DNA of 64,000 nt from Glandiceps talaboti (Eukaryota; Hemichordata; Enteropneusta; Spengelidae): positions 434,001 through 498,000 of the forward strand of contig NC_135550.1 of NCBI RefSeq assembly GCF_964340395.1, read 5' to 3'. The notes beneath the pieces were generated by a model. It saw only the letters and a program-made list of their open reading frames with translations, searched no databases and was not told the DNA's origin. Shown piece by piece: positions 14,950 to 26,385 of the stretch (position 1 is the first letter of the stretch; every line of letters begins with the position of its first letter). Position numbers and translations under genes: made by a program.

Positions 14950-15099
14950 TGGAAGATTTTAGAGAAGAAACTAGATGAAGGTTCAGTATTTACTGAGTAT
15001 GAACAGATACCAAAGAAGAAAGCTGAGGCTACATACAAGACTGCGCAGAAACTAGAAAATGCAGTCAAAAATAGATTTACTGATGTACTGCCATATGAG
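14950..15099 (+). CDS. PTPN14/21-like: PTPN14/21-like phosphatase exon: start of PTP domain
   Basis: 50 codons between acceptor TTTTTATTACAG and donor GAG|GTAAGT, phase 0 at both ends. It reads WKILEKKLDEGSVFTEYEQI followed by PKKKAEATYKTA, then KNRFTDVLPYE, matching the start of the PTPN14/21 catalytic domain. The phosphotyrosine-recognition loop of active PTPs is KNRY. Here it is KNRF (15067-15078), so the aromatic ring is kept without the hydroxyl. Confidence 0.92.
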
Positions 15100-16524
15100 G
15101 TAAGTAACACTGACAACCACAAAACATCTCATGATACATTATCACATTATGAAAGTAGATGACCATGTTTTCGTTAAGGGAACACAAGTAGGGAAAATGT
15201 ATCTGGGTTTCCATGATGTTTTACAGGGATTACCCACCATAATTATAATATGGTATGATATTTTACCAAACATCCGCCCCCTGTTACTGGGGTTTCCAAC
15301 CTTGAGATAAACAATGAGACACTAACTGAGTGTACCCTCTAAGCCAATTACACAATTTCTAGTTACGTACCAAAACTTAATGTTCCCTATCTCTTACTAT
15401 GACTCACAAGAAATGCCAGTTTTTGCTCGCAACAACAAAATTTGGCCATCAGCACTGCACTAACTGAACCCATCCTAGTATTATAAACAACATCACACCC
15501 TTGTACAGCATGCAGTGCATTAATGCTGGTCCATCGGTCTGAGACCAACAGATTTCCGTTCGAACCGAAGGTTTTTCAGAATTACAACAACTTGTTTGTC
15601 AGTCCTTATGACCAATTCGAATTTGGAGTAAAAATAACAGCTATTCAAAGATATATTCAATTTCACCTACATGAATCTGTGTTACCTATTTTACTCTCGT
15701 TCAAGTCAAATTAACCTGTCAAGCAACAGAGCTAGCTCACTACTTGTGTTGCTGTCAATGTTGATATCGTGTCTACATATGACGTAGCATACAGTATTTA
15801 CTTTATGAAATTATGTTAGCAAACACCCGATTGGTTGAATTTTTCTAATTATTTGTGTCTTGACATTCAGACTCATTTTACTCATTCAGCGCATGCGTCT
15901 TTCTCTGCCATATAATAATCACTGTTGTAAAGGTTACTGTTCGAAGTATTGAAATTTTTAACATATTTGAGACAGTTCCACGTTGTATTTATAAGTATGT
16001 CACGATATTTAGAAAGCGGCAATGAGCTTCCAAATAAAAAGGCGAAACAGACACAGTTTTTTAAGGCTGGTATTAAAGGAAGTATATGTTACCAGGTTCC
16101 CCGATCAATTTACCGGAGTTCCCCATGTGTGTGTGGCCTTGATCAAAGCAAAACAATGGAAAACATATAAAATACTTCGAAAATAGCATTTTGTCTAATA
16201 AAGAAGGCAAGTATTAAAGCTTCGTAAAATATCTCCAGTATGATAGTAATTTTTTTTGTAAAAACAGTAAAAAAAATAATGCTTAGTCTGAATGTTTTCA
16301 TTTTGATACATATGATAATGTACTTCCTGTCGTAATCAACATATAAACTTAGACACTAAATGTTGCAATTTTTGTATCCTGAAAATTACTGCATCATGCC
16401 AAACACGGGTTCATAGTAGATGGACACAGGAGAGTGCAGTCAACACATCACGCTCCCATGTCAAAAAAACTCACACTGTAAGACATGTTTAGTCATAGTT
16501 CTCTTCATCATGTTCAGAATTTTA
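15100..16524. other. Start of the 23.4-kb intron, no recognised feature
   Basis: Non-coding sequence after a GTAAGT donor. Small open frames (for example 15949-16170) show no conserved motif. Confidence 0.5.
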
Positions 16525-16569
16525 CTACAACTGAACTGAAGGTTCAGTAGTGCTATAGGCATGGCAAAG

Positions 16570-16629
<60 letters not shown>

Positions 16630-17243
16630 CAACTTAAAGTCAAAAACTGCTGGACCGATTGCTTTGATATTTGGTGGTCATGTTACTTCTGGTGTCTAGT
16701 TGGGAAATTGTTCAAAGGGATTGCATCAGAGATGTGGGGTTTGGGTTAAAAAATGTGATTTTTGGTCCAAAAACTTAAACTCCAAAACTACTGGCCAGAT
16801 TGGCATGAAATTTGAGAGGATGCATCTGTGGGTGTATAGATGAAGAAATGTTAAGCATATAATGATCTCATCAGTAATATGCAAATTCGATGTAAAAATG
16901 TGAATTTTGGTCAAAAATTTATATCTCAAAAAGTACTTAGTCAATGAGACTGAAACTTGGTGAGATGTTTCTAGAAGTGTTATTCTGCATAGTTTCTTCA
17001 AAATATTTTAACACAATTGGCCCTAGCAACCATGACCAAGCTCTTAGCAACAACCAAATGGCAGTATATTTTGCTCAAATAACAACAGGGATTAATAGAC
17101 AATTGAACAAACATTCAAAAAATGTATGTAAATTTGCCTAGCAACAAGACCACGCCCATAGCAACAGTCAAATAATCACGTACATTGCAAAGATAACAGG
17201 AATTGAAAGACAAATGAATAAACATTCAATAAATGTAGTGCTT
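16525..17243 (+). mobile_element. Helentron-like family 1 element, 3' truncated (subfamily B)
   Basis: Starts CTACAACTGAACTGAAGGTT after a T-rich stretch, with the (TCTG)n(TG)n tract at 16571-16627 and the internal CCTAGCAACAAGACCACGCC repeats. It stops before the CAGTTGTGCT inverted repeat and hairpin found in complete copies. Confidence 0.65.
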
Positions 17244-17643
17244 TAGTAAGCACGGGGGCTGTTCATTGAAAGACGACAAAACTGTTTCATGTCAGTGTGT
17301 GTGGATGGAAATTGAAATAAAGCAAATACATAGTTTTCAAGAGGGATAGTTGTCCGACATAACTTTGTGCTCTGATGAATTTGTGGGTTACAAATGAAAA
17401 TCTCTACTCACAGAGTCAAAAAACTACTTGGATGCGAATCCAAAATTTGCTTCCAAGTTAAATTTTGACTTAGTGAGTGGAAATTTTCAATTGTAAGAAC
17501 AGATTGATGAAATAAAAGTGGATAGTAAACAATTTGATGTACTATCTTTTATTTTAGTATATCAAAAAGATATGTTGTATCATATTAAAGTTCAAAATCA
17601 TTTGATCTGGAAGGGGGGGAGGTAGCTAAATGGTCCAAAATTG
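17244..17643. other. Non-coding, nothing recognised
   Basis: AT-rich sequence without motifs, between a truncated element and an inverted-repeat element. It contains a short G run at ~17612. Confidence 0.5.
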
Positions 17644-17658
17644 AACAGTTGCGGGGCA

Positions 17659-17748
17659 AAGTGCTAGATCTAGCACTTCACCACTTTTTGACAAAGTGCT
17701 AGATCTAGCACTTCGTCAGTTTTCGCCAAAGTGCTAGATCTAGCACTT
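17659..17748. repeat. Three 20-bp perfect palindromes, left arm
   Basis: AAGTGCTAGATCTAGCACTT occurs at 17659, 17694 and 17729. It is its own reverse complement and is centred on AGATCT. The 35-bp spacing places all copies on nearly the same helical face over ten turns. Confidence 0.98.
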
Positions 17749-18946
17749 CGCCAGAAAACAACGAAGTGCGGGACTGTAAACAACGAAGTGCCTCCAACGG
17801 CTTGATATAATATGGTTGTTCGCACGATAAACGTCACACACATGCGTCATGTCAGTAGTCCGTGTACGTGGTCGTGTGGCGCATGATCGACTCCAAAACA
17901 TATCTTTGGCCGATTGTAATAACGACACGATTTATCTGAAGTTTGTTAAATGTTTGCCGAGTAAAACGGTCGGTTGAAAGTTCACGTTGCCGTACGTACG
18001 GTTGTGTCCCGGGGGTTGTGTGTTCTGTTACAAACATGCATGCCTTGTCAATACCTCGCGGTGGATGGACTTGCGCGATCACAGAAACAAGTGTTATTAT
18101 TTTACCCCTTTCATATACAATTGGCTAAAACACGTCAATATCATCGATATTATCGACATTGTATTGTATTCTGATAGAAACATTCTGATACATATCTCGG
18201 GAGTGCCTGTGGGCGGGACTGTACTTCAGAATCTGCAATCTACTCTGTAAACAAGGACTAGCCCCTCAGTATTTCTTGAAGTTGTACCATGTCTATTTTA
18301 GAGCGGGAAAGATATATCAATCATAACGTCTTGAAATAAATTTGAAAATCACTGAACTCTTTATCCAGTATCCATCTTTCAGTATAATCAATCACCTGTG
18401 TGCTTATTTTCATTCTAATCTATGAAGTAGTAGCACAAGAATATTGTGCAAAATCATGTCCGATAACTCTGGTGATTTACACGAGGTAGATCGCGCCTCT
18501 GGGGACACATTTATTCTATAAAATCTTTAAAATTTCTCCAAACTGTTTGAACGGATAGTTTTATTTTGTTGATCTCTCTGAAATGACAAAATCAATATGG
18601 GGGTCATTGTGTTTATTTTAAAACAAACCAACACCCGTTTCTTTCCCCCGGATCCTGGATTTGGCAGCCATGCGGGATTCTAAAAAGATAAGTTTGACAA
18701 TATGCACTTTATTTTCGGGATGCATTCCATATTACATGTAACTTGCGATGTGCTTTTAAGACATACTATAGTCGTTCCCACTTATCACAACCCTCCCTAT
18801 GAGCTCCCACAATCTTTCTCGTATAAACCATTTCCTATTGCTATTTCTCGAACGGTCGTCATCTGTATTTCCTACTTTTGTTAATGATATGCAATCCAGT
18901 TCACGAAGTGACGTTTTAAATTACTGCTCTACGATCCTCAGCGTCA

Positions 18947-18958
18947 CTACGCTAATTT
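18947..18958. repeat. LINE target-site duplication, left
   Basis: ACTACGCTAATT, identical to 28275-28286. These are the two copies of the target made when the LINE inserted. Confidence 0.85.
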
Positions 18959-19113
18959 TCAATTAAGGTTTATTTGCATAAACTAGGCCACTGGCCTTTC
19001 GTTACATTTCACAGCCTCATAAGCTTCATAGGTTCAAAGGTTACTTTACAAAAAAAAGAAATTTCATAAATTAGATCACTGTACACATCGATAGCATTAC
19101 AAAACAAAAAAAA

Positions 19114-20858
19114 TTATATTTCTCTATTATTTTGTCTTTTCTTAAAGCTTTTGAAAATAAATTTAGCCAGTCCAATGGTTTCATATCTGTCTTTTGTCTG
19201 CATAAGTTTAATAAACGTGTAATAGATTCTGTTTTCTAAATGGTGGGGCAAAATATACTTGGTTCGTAATTCCTCAGAGAAGGGGCATGTCAAAATAAAA
19301 TGGAATTCATCATCTACCTCACTTTTAGTGCAAAATTTACAAATTCTGTCATTTCTTTCTATATTCAGCTGTCTTCCTTTTACACATACCAGTTGGCTAT
19401 CACATGAACATCTAATACGTGCAATAGCTGAAATAAGATATTTGTCTGGTAAATCTGTAATGTATTTCTCTGGTTCTAAAAGTGACTTAAAGTTTCTGTA
19501 GTGATAAAGTGTTTTATCCTCTTGAATATTAGTATGCCATTCCTGGTGTGCTACTTCAATGACTCTTGACATAAATAATGACAAAAAATATTCTTGATTG
19601 GCTACCTCTTGAGCCATCCATGCATAATTAAAACCATATCTTTGCAATAAGTTGCGAACATGACTTGCCCAAGTTATTTTACCTTGTCCGTCCAAATTGT
19701 ATAACATTTTATAGGCCCTACAGGGAAGCCTTGAGTTATCCATGTGAATCAAAATTAACCAATATTTAATACAACGTTTAATACAATCAACAAAAAGAGG
19801 CATTCTACCACATTCACCCAACACTGCATTACTGGAGGTATTTGTTCTAACACCAATAAGTTTACGACAATATTTTAACTGCACCCTCTCAATACTCAAG
19901 TACTCTTTGTAACCCCAGATTTCTGAAGCATAAATTAAAATTGGTTTCACCATAGAATCAAAAAGTTTAAAGTTTAGAGCTAGGGAAAAGTTTCTAAGTT
20001 TCATGCTAAATTTTCGTAGAATTAACATATTTTTATTTGCTTGTTGGGCGAGAGTGGTGACTGCCTTTCCCCAACAACCCCTACATGAAAATAACATTCC
20101 AAGGTATTTATAGTAACTTACACAGGCAATCTTTTTACCATCATAAAACCATTTTTCTTTTTGGGCTAGGGTACCTCCTCCCTTGAATACAACTATTTTT
20201 GTTTTGTCTAGATTTACTTTAAGTTTCCATTTCAAACAATAACATTGCAAAACGTTGATGAGTCTTTGTAAGCCATAGACAGTATTTGAAAACAATACAA
20301 TATCATCAGCAAACATTAATAGAAAAAGATCACACAGTTCGTCAATTTGGATTCCTGAGTATTCTGACGTTGTGATGCATTTTTGGAGTTCACTAATAAA
20401 TAACACAAATAACAGTGGACTGAGCATACATCCTTGTCTTACGCCAACGTTGCAACTAAAAAAGTCTGTCATTTGGTCTTCCACTCTGACACATGATTTA
20501 ACGTCAGCATATATACTCTTGATAATAGTGAACATTTTACCCCCTACCTCACTAGAACTTAGTTTATAAAATAATCTTTTATGGTCTACACTGTCAAATG
20601 CTTTTTGAAAGTCAACAAATAAACAATAAAATGGTAATCTCTTTCTAGTTAAATGTTTTTGTATTAATGCACTTAAAACAAAAATGTTATCTATAGTACT
20701 ATATTTCTTACGAAAACCTGCCTGCTCTTCTGGAATATTACTAGTATGCTCAGCCCATCTGTAAAGCCTTTTGTTCAAAATTCCAGTAAAGATCTTGCTG
20801 AAAATACTGAGCAGAGTGATTCCCCTATAGTTTCCTGGGTTATTTGGGTCCCCTTTTT
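19114..20858 (-). CDS. LINE ORF2, reverse transcriptase part (3' portion)
   Basis: This is the bulk of the reverse transcriptase and the C-terminal domain, open from the insertion junction at 20858 to the stop at 19114. RT motif A is FVDFQKAFDSVDH, motif B VRQGCMLSPLLF and motif C LMFADDIVLFS, with the catalytic aspartates present. Near the C-terminus CKFCTKSEVDDEFHFILTC is a Cys/His cluster typical of many LINE ORF2 ends. The thumb and connection region includes a YLG motif (YYKYLGMLFS). It copies element RNA into a nicked target in the nucleus. It is now separated from its N-terminal portion by a 1.2-kb insertion, so it should not give a full protein. Confidence 0.92.
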
Positions 20859-20905
20859 AGCACAACTGAACTGAAAGGTTCAGTAGTGCTATAGGCATGG
20901 CAAAG

Positions 20906-20967
<62 letters not shown>

Positions 20968-22042
20968 TAAACAACTTAAAGTCAAAAACTGCTGGACCGA
21001 TTGCTTTGATATTTGGTGGTCATGTTACTTCTGGTGTCTAGTTGGGAAATTGTTCAAATGAAAGTGATTGCATCAGGGATGTGGGTTTTGGGTCAAAAAA
21101 TGTGATTTTTGGTCAAAAAACTTAAACTCAGAAACTACTGGGCAGATTGGTGCGAAATTTGGTGGGAACATTCTTAAGGGGGTGTAAAGTAAGATTTGTT
21201 CATGACGGGATGATTCCATCAGTGATATGCAAATTAGGGCTGAAAATGTGTCTTTTTGGTTGAAAATCTATAATTCCAAAACCACTGAGCAGATTGGGCT
21301 GAAATTTAATGGAAATGCATTTAGGGATGTATGGACGAAGATATGTTAAGCATACCATGATTCCATGAGTGATATGGAATTAAGGTGTAAAAATGTGAAT
21401 TTTGGTCAAAACTTATATCTCAAAAAATACTAAGTGAATGAGTTTGAAACTTGGTGAGATGTTTCTAGAAGTGTTATTCTTTGTCATTGCTTTTCCTCAA
21501 AAATCTTCAACTCTGAAATTACCCAGTAGATTGAGCTTAACTTTGTTGAGAATGTGTAGATTTGTCCTCATTAATAGCTGACACAGTGAGAACAGTACAT
21601 TGTTAATTAACTATAATGTTTACTTTACTATTTCCTCTGGTGGTAAAGCCTGTAGCATGGCCAGTTTGGTTTATGACTGGATTATGTAATATATTGTAAG
21701 ACAGCTGTTTCATCACCTACCCATATAAACTGAATGTAGCTGGCCTTTACAATATTACAATAAGACAACCAAGAAAGATAAACCTGTTATATTGGTATGA
21801 CTTGGTTCCAAATTGATTTAAAAAAATAAAGAAGTACAAAACCTTGTAGACACATCCCTTTAAAGTTTGATTAGGATGTTGCTATACTTGTCTTGTACAC
21901 TTCCAACATAGGATGGCTGGATTATGATGATGGAAATTAGGTATGAAAATTTTGTTTTGGTTACAACTTTAAATCTTCAAAAAATTATATATCTATCATT
22001 GCCCTGAACATGAAGTTGTGCAGCAACGCAATATTTGCGCTA
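20859..22042 (+). mobile_element. Helentron-like element inserted in the LINE (family 1, subfamily A)
   Basis: Complete copy beginning AGCACAACTGAACTGAAAGG and ending GCGCTA. It sits in the LINE's own run of six T's (an AAA AAA Lys-Lys codon pair on the minus strand), with five T's before and six after. This pins the ends and shows insertion into a T tract. It carries (TCTG)n(TG)n at 20908-20970. The tail is nearly identical to 857-1999. Confidence 0.75.
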
Positions 22043-22160
22043 TTTTTTATATATTGGTATAATAATCCCCTTTGCCCACCCTTCTGGGAAAATTCCTGAG
22101 TCAAAAATTTTATTGATAACTTTGTTCATCAGTGGCAACAATACTCCTTCTGTGGTTTTA
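22043..22160 (-). CDS. LINE ORF2 fragment between two insertions
   Basis: Short in-frame piece of the reverse transcriptase N-terminal region, including FDSGIFPEGWAKGII, isolated between the Helentron-like element and the TA-flanked transposon. It joins in frame to the endonuclease/RT segment at 26386 and to the RT segment at 20858. Confidence 0.88.
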
Positions 22161-22187
22161 CTATCGATTGCGTTGAGGCGTCCCGTT
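22161..22187 (+). repeat. Left terminal inverted repeat
   Basis: CTATCGATTGCGTTGAGGCG then TCCCGTT, matching the right end with one mismatch. Confidence 0.92.
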
Positions 22188-22722
22188 TGAGGGAAGTAGA
22201 TACATCGTGATAACCAAGGCCTTGATAACTCTTAATTGAGGAAATATCACCAGGGGAGTTTTGGACATGCCGGGAAGTCAGTATCAAAACAAATACACAC
22301 TATCAATGCACATCGTCCCGCTCATAAATACATTATGTAACAATGTTTCATCAAACTAACACATGAGGACTATTCGCAAAATTCAAAACAACAAACTTTA
22401 ATACTTGAAAAAAGTAACAACAAAACAAAGCTGAACTACTAGAACCTTCGCTTATTTAAGTTATTGTAATGTATAACGACAAAAGTGCGTCAGTGGACAC
22501 ATGAACACAAGTTCACAACTGACAACTGTTACAAGTGTTACAAAAATCAACATCTGAATTCGAGTATGATCAATGTTGCGGCATGCAGTCATCCATGAAG
22601 CAACCCGCTAATTTGGCAACGGATACCCACTACATGCAGGGATTATTTCAAATTAAACTATGTCACTAATTATACAGTAATACATAGCCAGTAATGGTAA
22701 AACTAAGAACAAAACAAGCATT

Positions 22723-22978
22723 TCAACATGTGCAATATACAAATCCAGAACACAAGTTTTTTACAGGCGGTTGTTGTGGAGGTGGTTCCAATGGCAACGG
22801 TGGTGCGGGCAAATTATTACTTGCGGGTGATGACACGGTTGCAGCATGCATTGGAGGTGTTTGATTATGGTAAACAGGCGGTGAATTCCAACCATACTGA
22901 TATGGGTAGTATGGATACATATATGGTTGAGGGTAATAGCGAAGTGTTGGCGTTGGCGTTGTCGTTGTCGTTGTCGTA
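22723..22978 (-). CDS. Possible Thr/Pro-rich C-terminal tail of the accessory protein
   Basis: A minus-strand frame open from the stop region of the 418-residue ORF. A (Thr)n(Pro-Thr)n stretch made by ACGACA repeats is followed by a Tyr/Pro-rich tail (YPYYPYQYGWNSPP) and a Pro-rich segment, stopping at 22723. It lies in a different frame from the upstream ORF, so it would be reached only by a one-base shift near 22985, or it is a decayed continuation. Its composition is not random. Confidence 0.45.
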
Positions 22979-24235
22979 TTAACCGATTCTCTGTGGTCCG
23001 ACTTCGGAAAAAGTCACGTCTGAAGTTATTTCACTCACAGTGGAGACAGGAGACTTTTCACAAACCGAGCTTATTGTTGGTGTAGACGTCATTGACGGTA
23101 TCTGTAGTTGATATTTCGTGGGGGTTTTCTCTATCAGTAACTCAACAGGACTTTTTTTATTTTTCGGGTTTTCTCCAGTGAGGCGGGACGTTTCTGTTGC
23201 AATGATCGTTTTAAAAGTTTCCATCGCTATGTCCAAATTGGCGGGAACTTTTCCCTTGTAGTGCCTGTTCAGTATGCCTATGTCTGCCTGCAGTTGCAAA
23301 TTATACAGACGCCGTCCAGTAGAATCAATCATATACTTTTCAGGATTAGAACGCACTAAATATGGTTCAATCCTCTTACTGAAACTGTTATTCACTCTTT
23401 CATAGGCTTTCAACTTTACATCAAGCTCCGTCTCCATTCGTCTAACATCCTTTCCTATTTTGTCCATTTCTTGATGTACTGAATTAACTTCACTGTGTTC
23501 ATCTTTGTGATTTTCAATTTCTCCACACTGGGCGGCTGATTCACACGACATATTTGGACAATTGGCTTTATTGTGTCCGGTACCACGGAGGTGACAGTTG
23601 AGGCAGCGCTTCTTGCGCTTATCAACATACACTGATTGCTCGTACTTTCGTTTCAAACTAATATATGTTTCTTGGTACTCTTCATATTCATTCCTCTTTG
23701 TATGAAGTTCGGTCTTTTTTGTATCTATATCTATTTCCATTGGTGACCGATACATACAACGTTCGTTAGCAGTTTCATATAGTTCTCCACGCGGCGAACT
23801 TGTTTTCTCAAGTCCAGAAGCAGGATGATTTTGCGATATCGCTGACGAAAACAAACGACGTGTTGATGACCCATCACTTTTCCCTGGCCGTGGCATTTTC
23901 TTGTTAAACGGAGAGGCACCGTCTACAACATGAAAATGAATAGTAGCTACGTCAGATGACAGAGATCGGCGTGCAACCTTCATAATCCTTGAAAATGAGG
24001 AGTCAGTTGCGTCGATCCAGAGGCCATTACTCTGGTAACATAATCGGATGCATTCCATACGGCAGATATACGATATTTTGCTTCTCAGAAATTCAATGAA
24101 TCCCGTGCACCCCATCTCCATTAGATCAATGGCCTTGACATCAATTGGGGTACATCGCTCCTCACCATAGTATGAGTAATGGACGATTATTTCAAGTTCG
24201 TCATGGTCTCCACTGAAAGATTTTGACAAGGCCAT
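22979..24235 (-). CDS. Accessory protein of the TA transposon, zinc knuckle
   Basis: 418 residues, start ATG at 24235, stop at 22979. It contains a zinc knuckle CLNCHLRGTGHNKANC (CX2CX6HX4C, residues ~211-226) flanked by charged, probably coiled-coil stretches (~172-205 and ~240-300). The N-terminal ~110 residues (EIIVHYSYYGEERCTPIDVK) look like a compact folded domain, possibly ubiquitin/PB1-like, which I cannot confirm. The C-terminus is Ser/Thr rich. A zinc knuckle suggests single-stranded nucleic-acid or protein binding. The gene shares the 452-bp intergenic region with the transposase and diverges from it. Its role in transposition is inferred from position alone. Confidence 0.8.
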   Translation of the reverse strand: MALSKSFSGDHDELEIIVHYSYYGEERCTPIDVKAIDLMEMGCTGFIEFLRSKISYICRMECIRLCYQSNGLWIDATDSSFSRIMKVARRSLSSDVATIHFHVVDGASPFNKKMPRPGKSDGSSTRRLFSSAISQNHPASGLEKTSSPRGELYETANERCMYRSPMEIDIDTKKTELHTKRNEYEEYQETYISLKRKYEQSVYVDKRKKRCLNCHLRGTGHNKANCPNMSCESAAQCGEIENHKDEHSEVNSVHQEMDKIGKDVRRMETELDVKLKAYERVNNSFSKRIEPYLVRSNPEKYMIDSTGRRLYNLQLQADIGILNRHYKGKVPANLDIAMETFKTIIATETSRLTGENPKNKKSPVELLIEKTPTKYQLQIPSMTSTPTISSVCEKSPVSTVSEITSDVTFSEVGPQRIG

Positions 24236-24686
24236 GGTAACAGGCAGAACTAAATGTAAAATTACTGAGATAAACTTGACGGATAAAGTTTGTGATTGAC
24301 AAGCTAGTAACTTTTTGCTAGCCAGAGCCGGAAATTATTTGCGTATACACCGGACCATTCCATTATTATTTGGTGGCACAAGTTTAAGCTTATTGTAAAT
24401 TGAGGGGGAAAATATGTTCTGTTTTAATTCTACCAGTATTTTTCTGACTTTTGTACACTTTATGATTTTTCTTGTTGAATTATTTACACCTGAGCAAGGT
24501 TTCCTACTATCAATGGTATGCCGAAGTACTAAGTCTCAGTTAGTCTCAGCCACTCTGAAAAGTAGACTGGCCATGAATTTCTGAACACGTGTACAACTAA
24601 TTTTACGACTCCGTCAATATTTACATGTAAGTTCCGAAGCAAAACACACGCACTTGTACTCAGTAATTCACTTGTAAGGCGCGAAA
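24236..24686. promoter_or_regulatory. Shared intergenic region of the two divergent transposon genes
   Basis: 451 bp between two start codons facing apart, presumably holding promoters for both. No clear TATA box was identified, so this is inferred from position. Confidence 0.4.
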
Positions 24687-25751
24687 ATGGAACGGGAGTC
24701 GAACAGAGGAAGAGTGTATACTGTGGGATTTCCACTTAGTACAGATTATAGAAAACTAGTAGTTCAGTCGTTGCAGGAAGTCGGAGCAAACAGTTTAACT
24801 GGAGAGGTGCCTCGGGGGAAAGTTACCGAAGTTGCACAAAAAACTAAAGTTGCCAGGAAGACTGTTATGAAAATATGGATGAAGTTTTGTGAAGACGGGA
24901 ACATTGAACCGTTAACTAAACGTCACACTGGTGGAAAAGAAAGAAAGTTAACTGAACAGGATGTGTTATATATTGAAATGATGAAGATTACTTTGACCGA
25001 GATACAGGAAAGATTATTACAGAATGCTAATATCCGAATTTCAACGTCACGGCTTTGTCGATATATCAAGTATAAGATCGGTGACAAAGAATGGACACGT
25101 AAACGAATGTGCAAACAAGCAGTTGAAAGATTTACCGAACGTAACATGATGTACACACAGGCGTATTTAGACTTTCTGGCTGATTGTGACCCTTTTACTG
25201 TCAAGTTTATGGATGAATCCGGCATACAGATGCCTAGTTTAGGACATCGGTCTTATGGCCATTCAGAAAAGGGTGAAATATGCATAGAAATACAACGTTA
25301 TGCGAAGTCTCCTAACGTCACTTTGAATATGTTAGTTGGTATCAATGGCATCTGCTATGCTAACGTAATTCCAGGGGCTTCGAATACTGAGACATTTCTG
25401 CAATTTTTTGAGGAAGCATCGCGTGCTCATTCGGCGGATGGCGAGCCAGCAATTCGACCAGGGGATGTAATCATTGTCGACAATTGTCCTATTCATCACC
25501 ATGAAGGAGGTCGCGCACTTGCACAATTTCTAGAAAATATGGGAGCGGAGTATGTTTTTACTCCGACATACTCTCCGGACATAAACCCTGTTGAATATTT
25601 ATTCAATGACTTGAAGATACGATTGAAAAGAGAACGTTATCGGAATATGCTACGCCAGAACATTGAATTCTCCGTGTACCATGCTCTCGAATCTATCAAC
25701 GCGGTGGATTGCTATGGCTACTACCGTCATGTCGGGATTTTCCGCATGTAA
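24687..25751 (+). CDS. DD37E transposase, Tc1/mariner (IS630) superfamily
   Basis: 354 residues from ATG 24687. The N-terminal ~20-75 forms a helix-turn-helix region (KVTEVAQKTKVARKTVMKIW) for inverted-repeat binding. The RNase H-fold catalytic core has Asp176 (KFMDESG), Asp265 (VIIVDNCPIHHHEGG) and Glu303 (YSPDINPVEYLFNDLK), with 37 residues between the second Asp and the Glu, hence DD37E. The YSPDxNPxE signature is diagnostic of the superfamily. The frame is complete with no stops. It cuts and pastes the surrounding element at TA sites. It could still be active. Confidence 0.95.
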   Translation: MERESNRGRVYTVGFPLSTDYRKLVVQSLQEVGANSLTGEVPRGKVTEVAQKTKVARKTVMKIWMKFCEDGNIEPLTKRHTGGKERKLTEQDVLYIEMMKITLTEIQERLLQNANIRISTSRLCRYIKYKIGDKEWTRKRMCKQAVERFTERNMMYTQAYLDFLADCDPFTVKFMDESGIQMPSLGHRSYGHSEKGEICIEIQRYAKSPNVTLNMLVGINGICYANVIPGASNTETFLQFFEEASRAHSADGEPAIRPGDVIIVDNCPIHHHEGGRALAQFLENMGAEYVFTPTYSPDINPVEYLFNDLKIRLKRERYRNMLRQNIEFSVYHALESINAVDCYGYYRHVGIFRM

Positions 25752-26088
25752 ACATTGAACCAACCGGCAGCCTGTGTCAGTCCTGAGATCTCATTTACCT
25801 CGTTTTACGTTGAATTATTCCCAGGAGCATTTTCTTTCAGTTACGAGTGGACGGTATTTTGATATATTCCGTTTTTTCAGTAACGTTTAGTTTTGAAGTT
25901 TTACCACGAGTGTTATTATTACCTTGCTATTTGATACTTTGTATATTGAGTAAATTTCGTCAACTTGCTGTTAGAGACTCGTGTCTAAAAAGCGAAGTCA
26001 TGGAGCATCGCCAATGAGTGAAATACGTTTACATAAATGCACAAGTTATGAAAGATCATGGTGTTGAGATGGCCTGTTTTCTTACATA

Positions 26089-26090
<2 letters not shown>

Positions 26091-26125
<35 letters not shown>
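26091..26125. repeat. (TG)n microsatellite inside the TA transposon
   Basis: About seventeen TG units in the 3' flank of the transposase gene. Confidence 0.95.
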
Positions 26126-26127
<2 letters not shown>

Positions 26128-26356
26128 AGAACCAAACAAAACAATCATACATTTATTTTGCAATGATTGAAAAATCAAAACATGGGAGCTGAACTGGTAT
26201 CATTGACTCTTTTGTTAGTATGATAAACAGACAGGGTGTTTTGATTTCCAACAGTGCCGCTATCTTTGACACCCTACTTAACAGACCCCACTGGTGAAAT
26301 CTACACAGAATAGTGTTGTCAAGACCGCAATTATCCCTATGTATGTAGTTGCCTAG

Positions 26357-26383
26357 AACGGGACGGCTCAACGCAATCGATAG
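26357..26383 (-). repeat. Right terminal inverted repeat
   Basis: AACGGGACGGCTCAACGCAA then TCGATAG, reverse complement of the left end with one mismatch. TAAAG follows, giving the second TA. Confidence 0.92.
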
Positions 26384-26385
26384 TA

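Larger units (their letters stand above)
22161..26383. mobile_element. TA-flanked Tc1/mariner-superfamily transposon with two divergent genes
   Basis: 4,223 bp bounded by inverted repeats CTATCGATTGCGTTGAG[G/C]CGTCCCGTT (27 bp, one mismatch) and flanked on both sides by TA (22159-22160 and 26384-26385). It sits inside the LINE reverse transcriptase. It encodes a DD37E transposase rightwards (24687-25751) and a zinc-knuckle accessory protein leftwards (from 24235). Full transposase, good inverted repeats and an intact target site make it a recent arrival. Superfamily is from the transposase and TA target. The two-gene layout is unusual. Confidence 0.9.

Noticed and set aside
17852-18250. Several overlapping ORFs on both strands at 17.9-18.2 kb
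   Set aside because: Overlap in all frames, with no motif or splice support, inside a non-autonomous inverted-repeat element.
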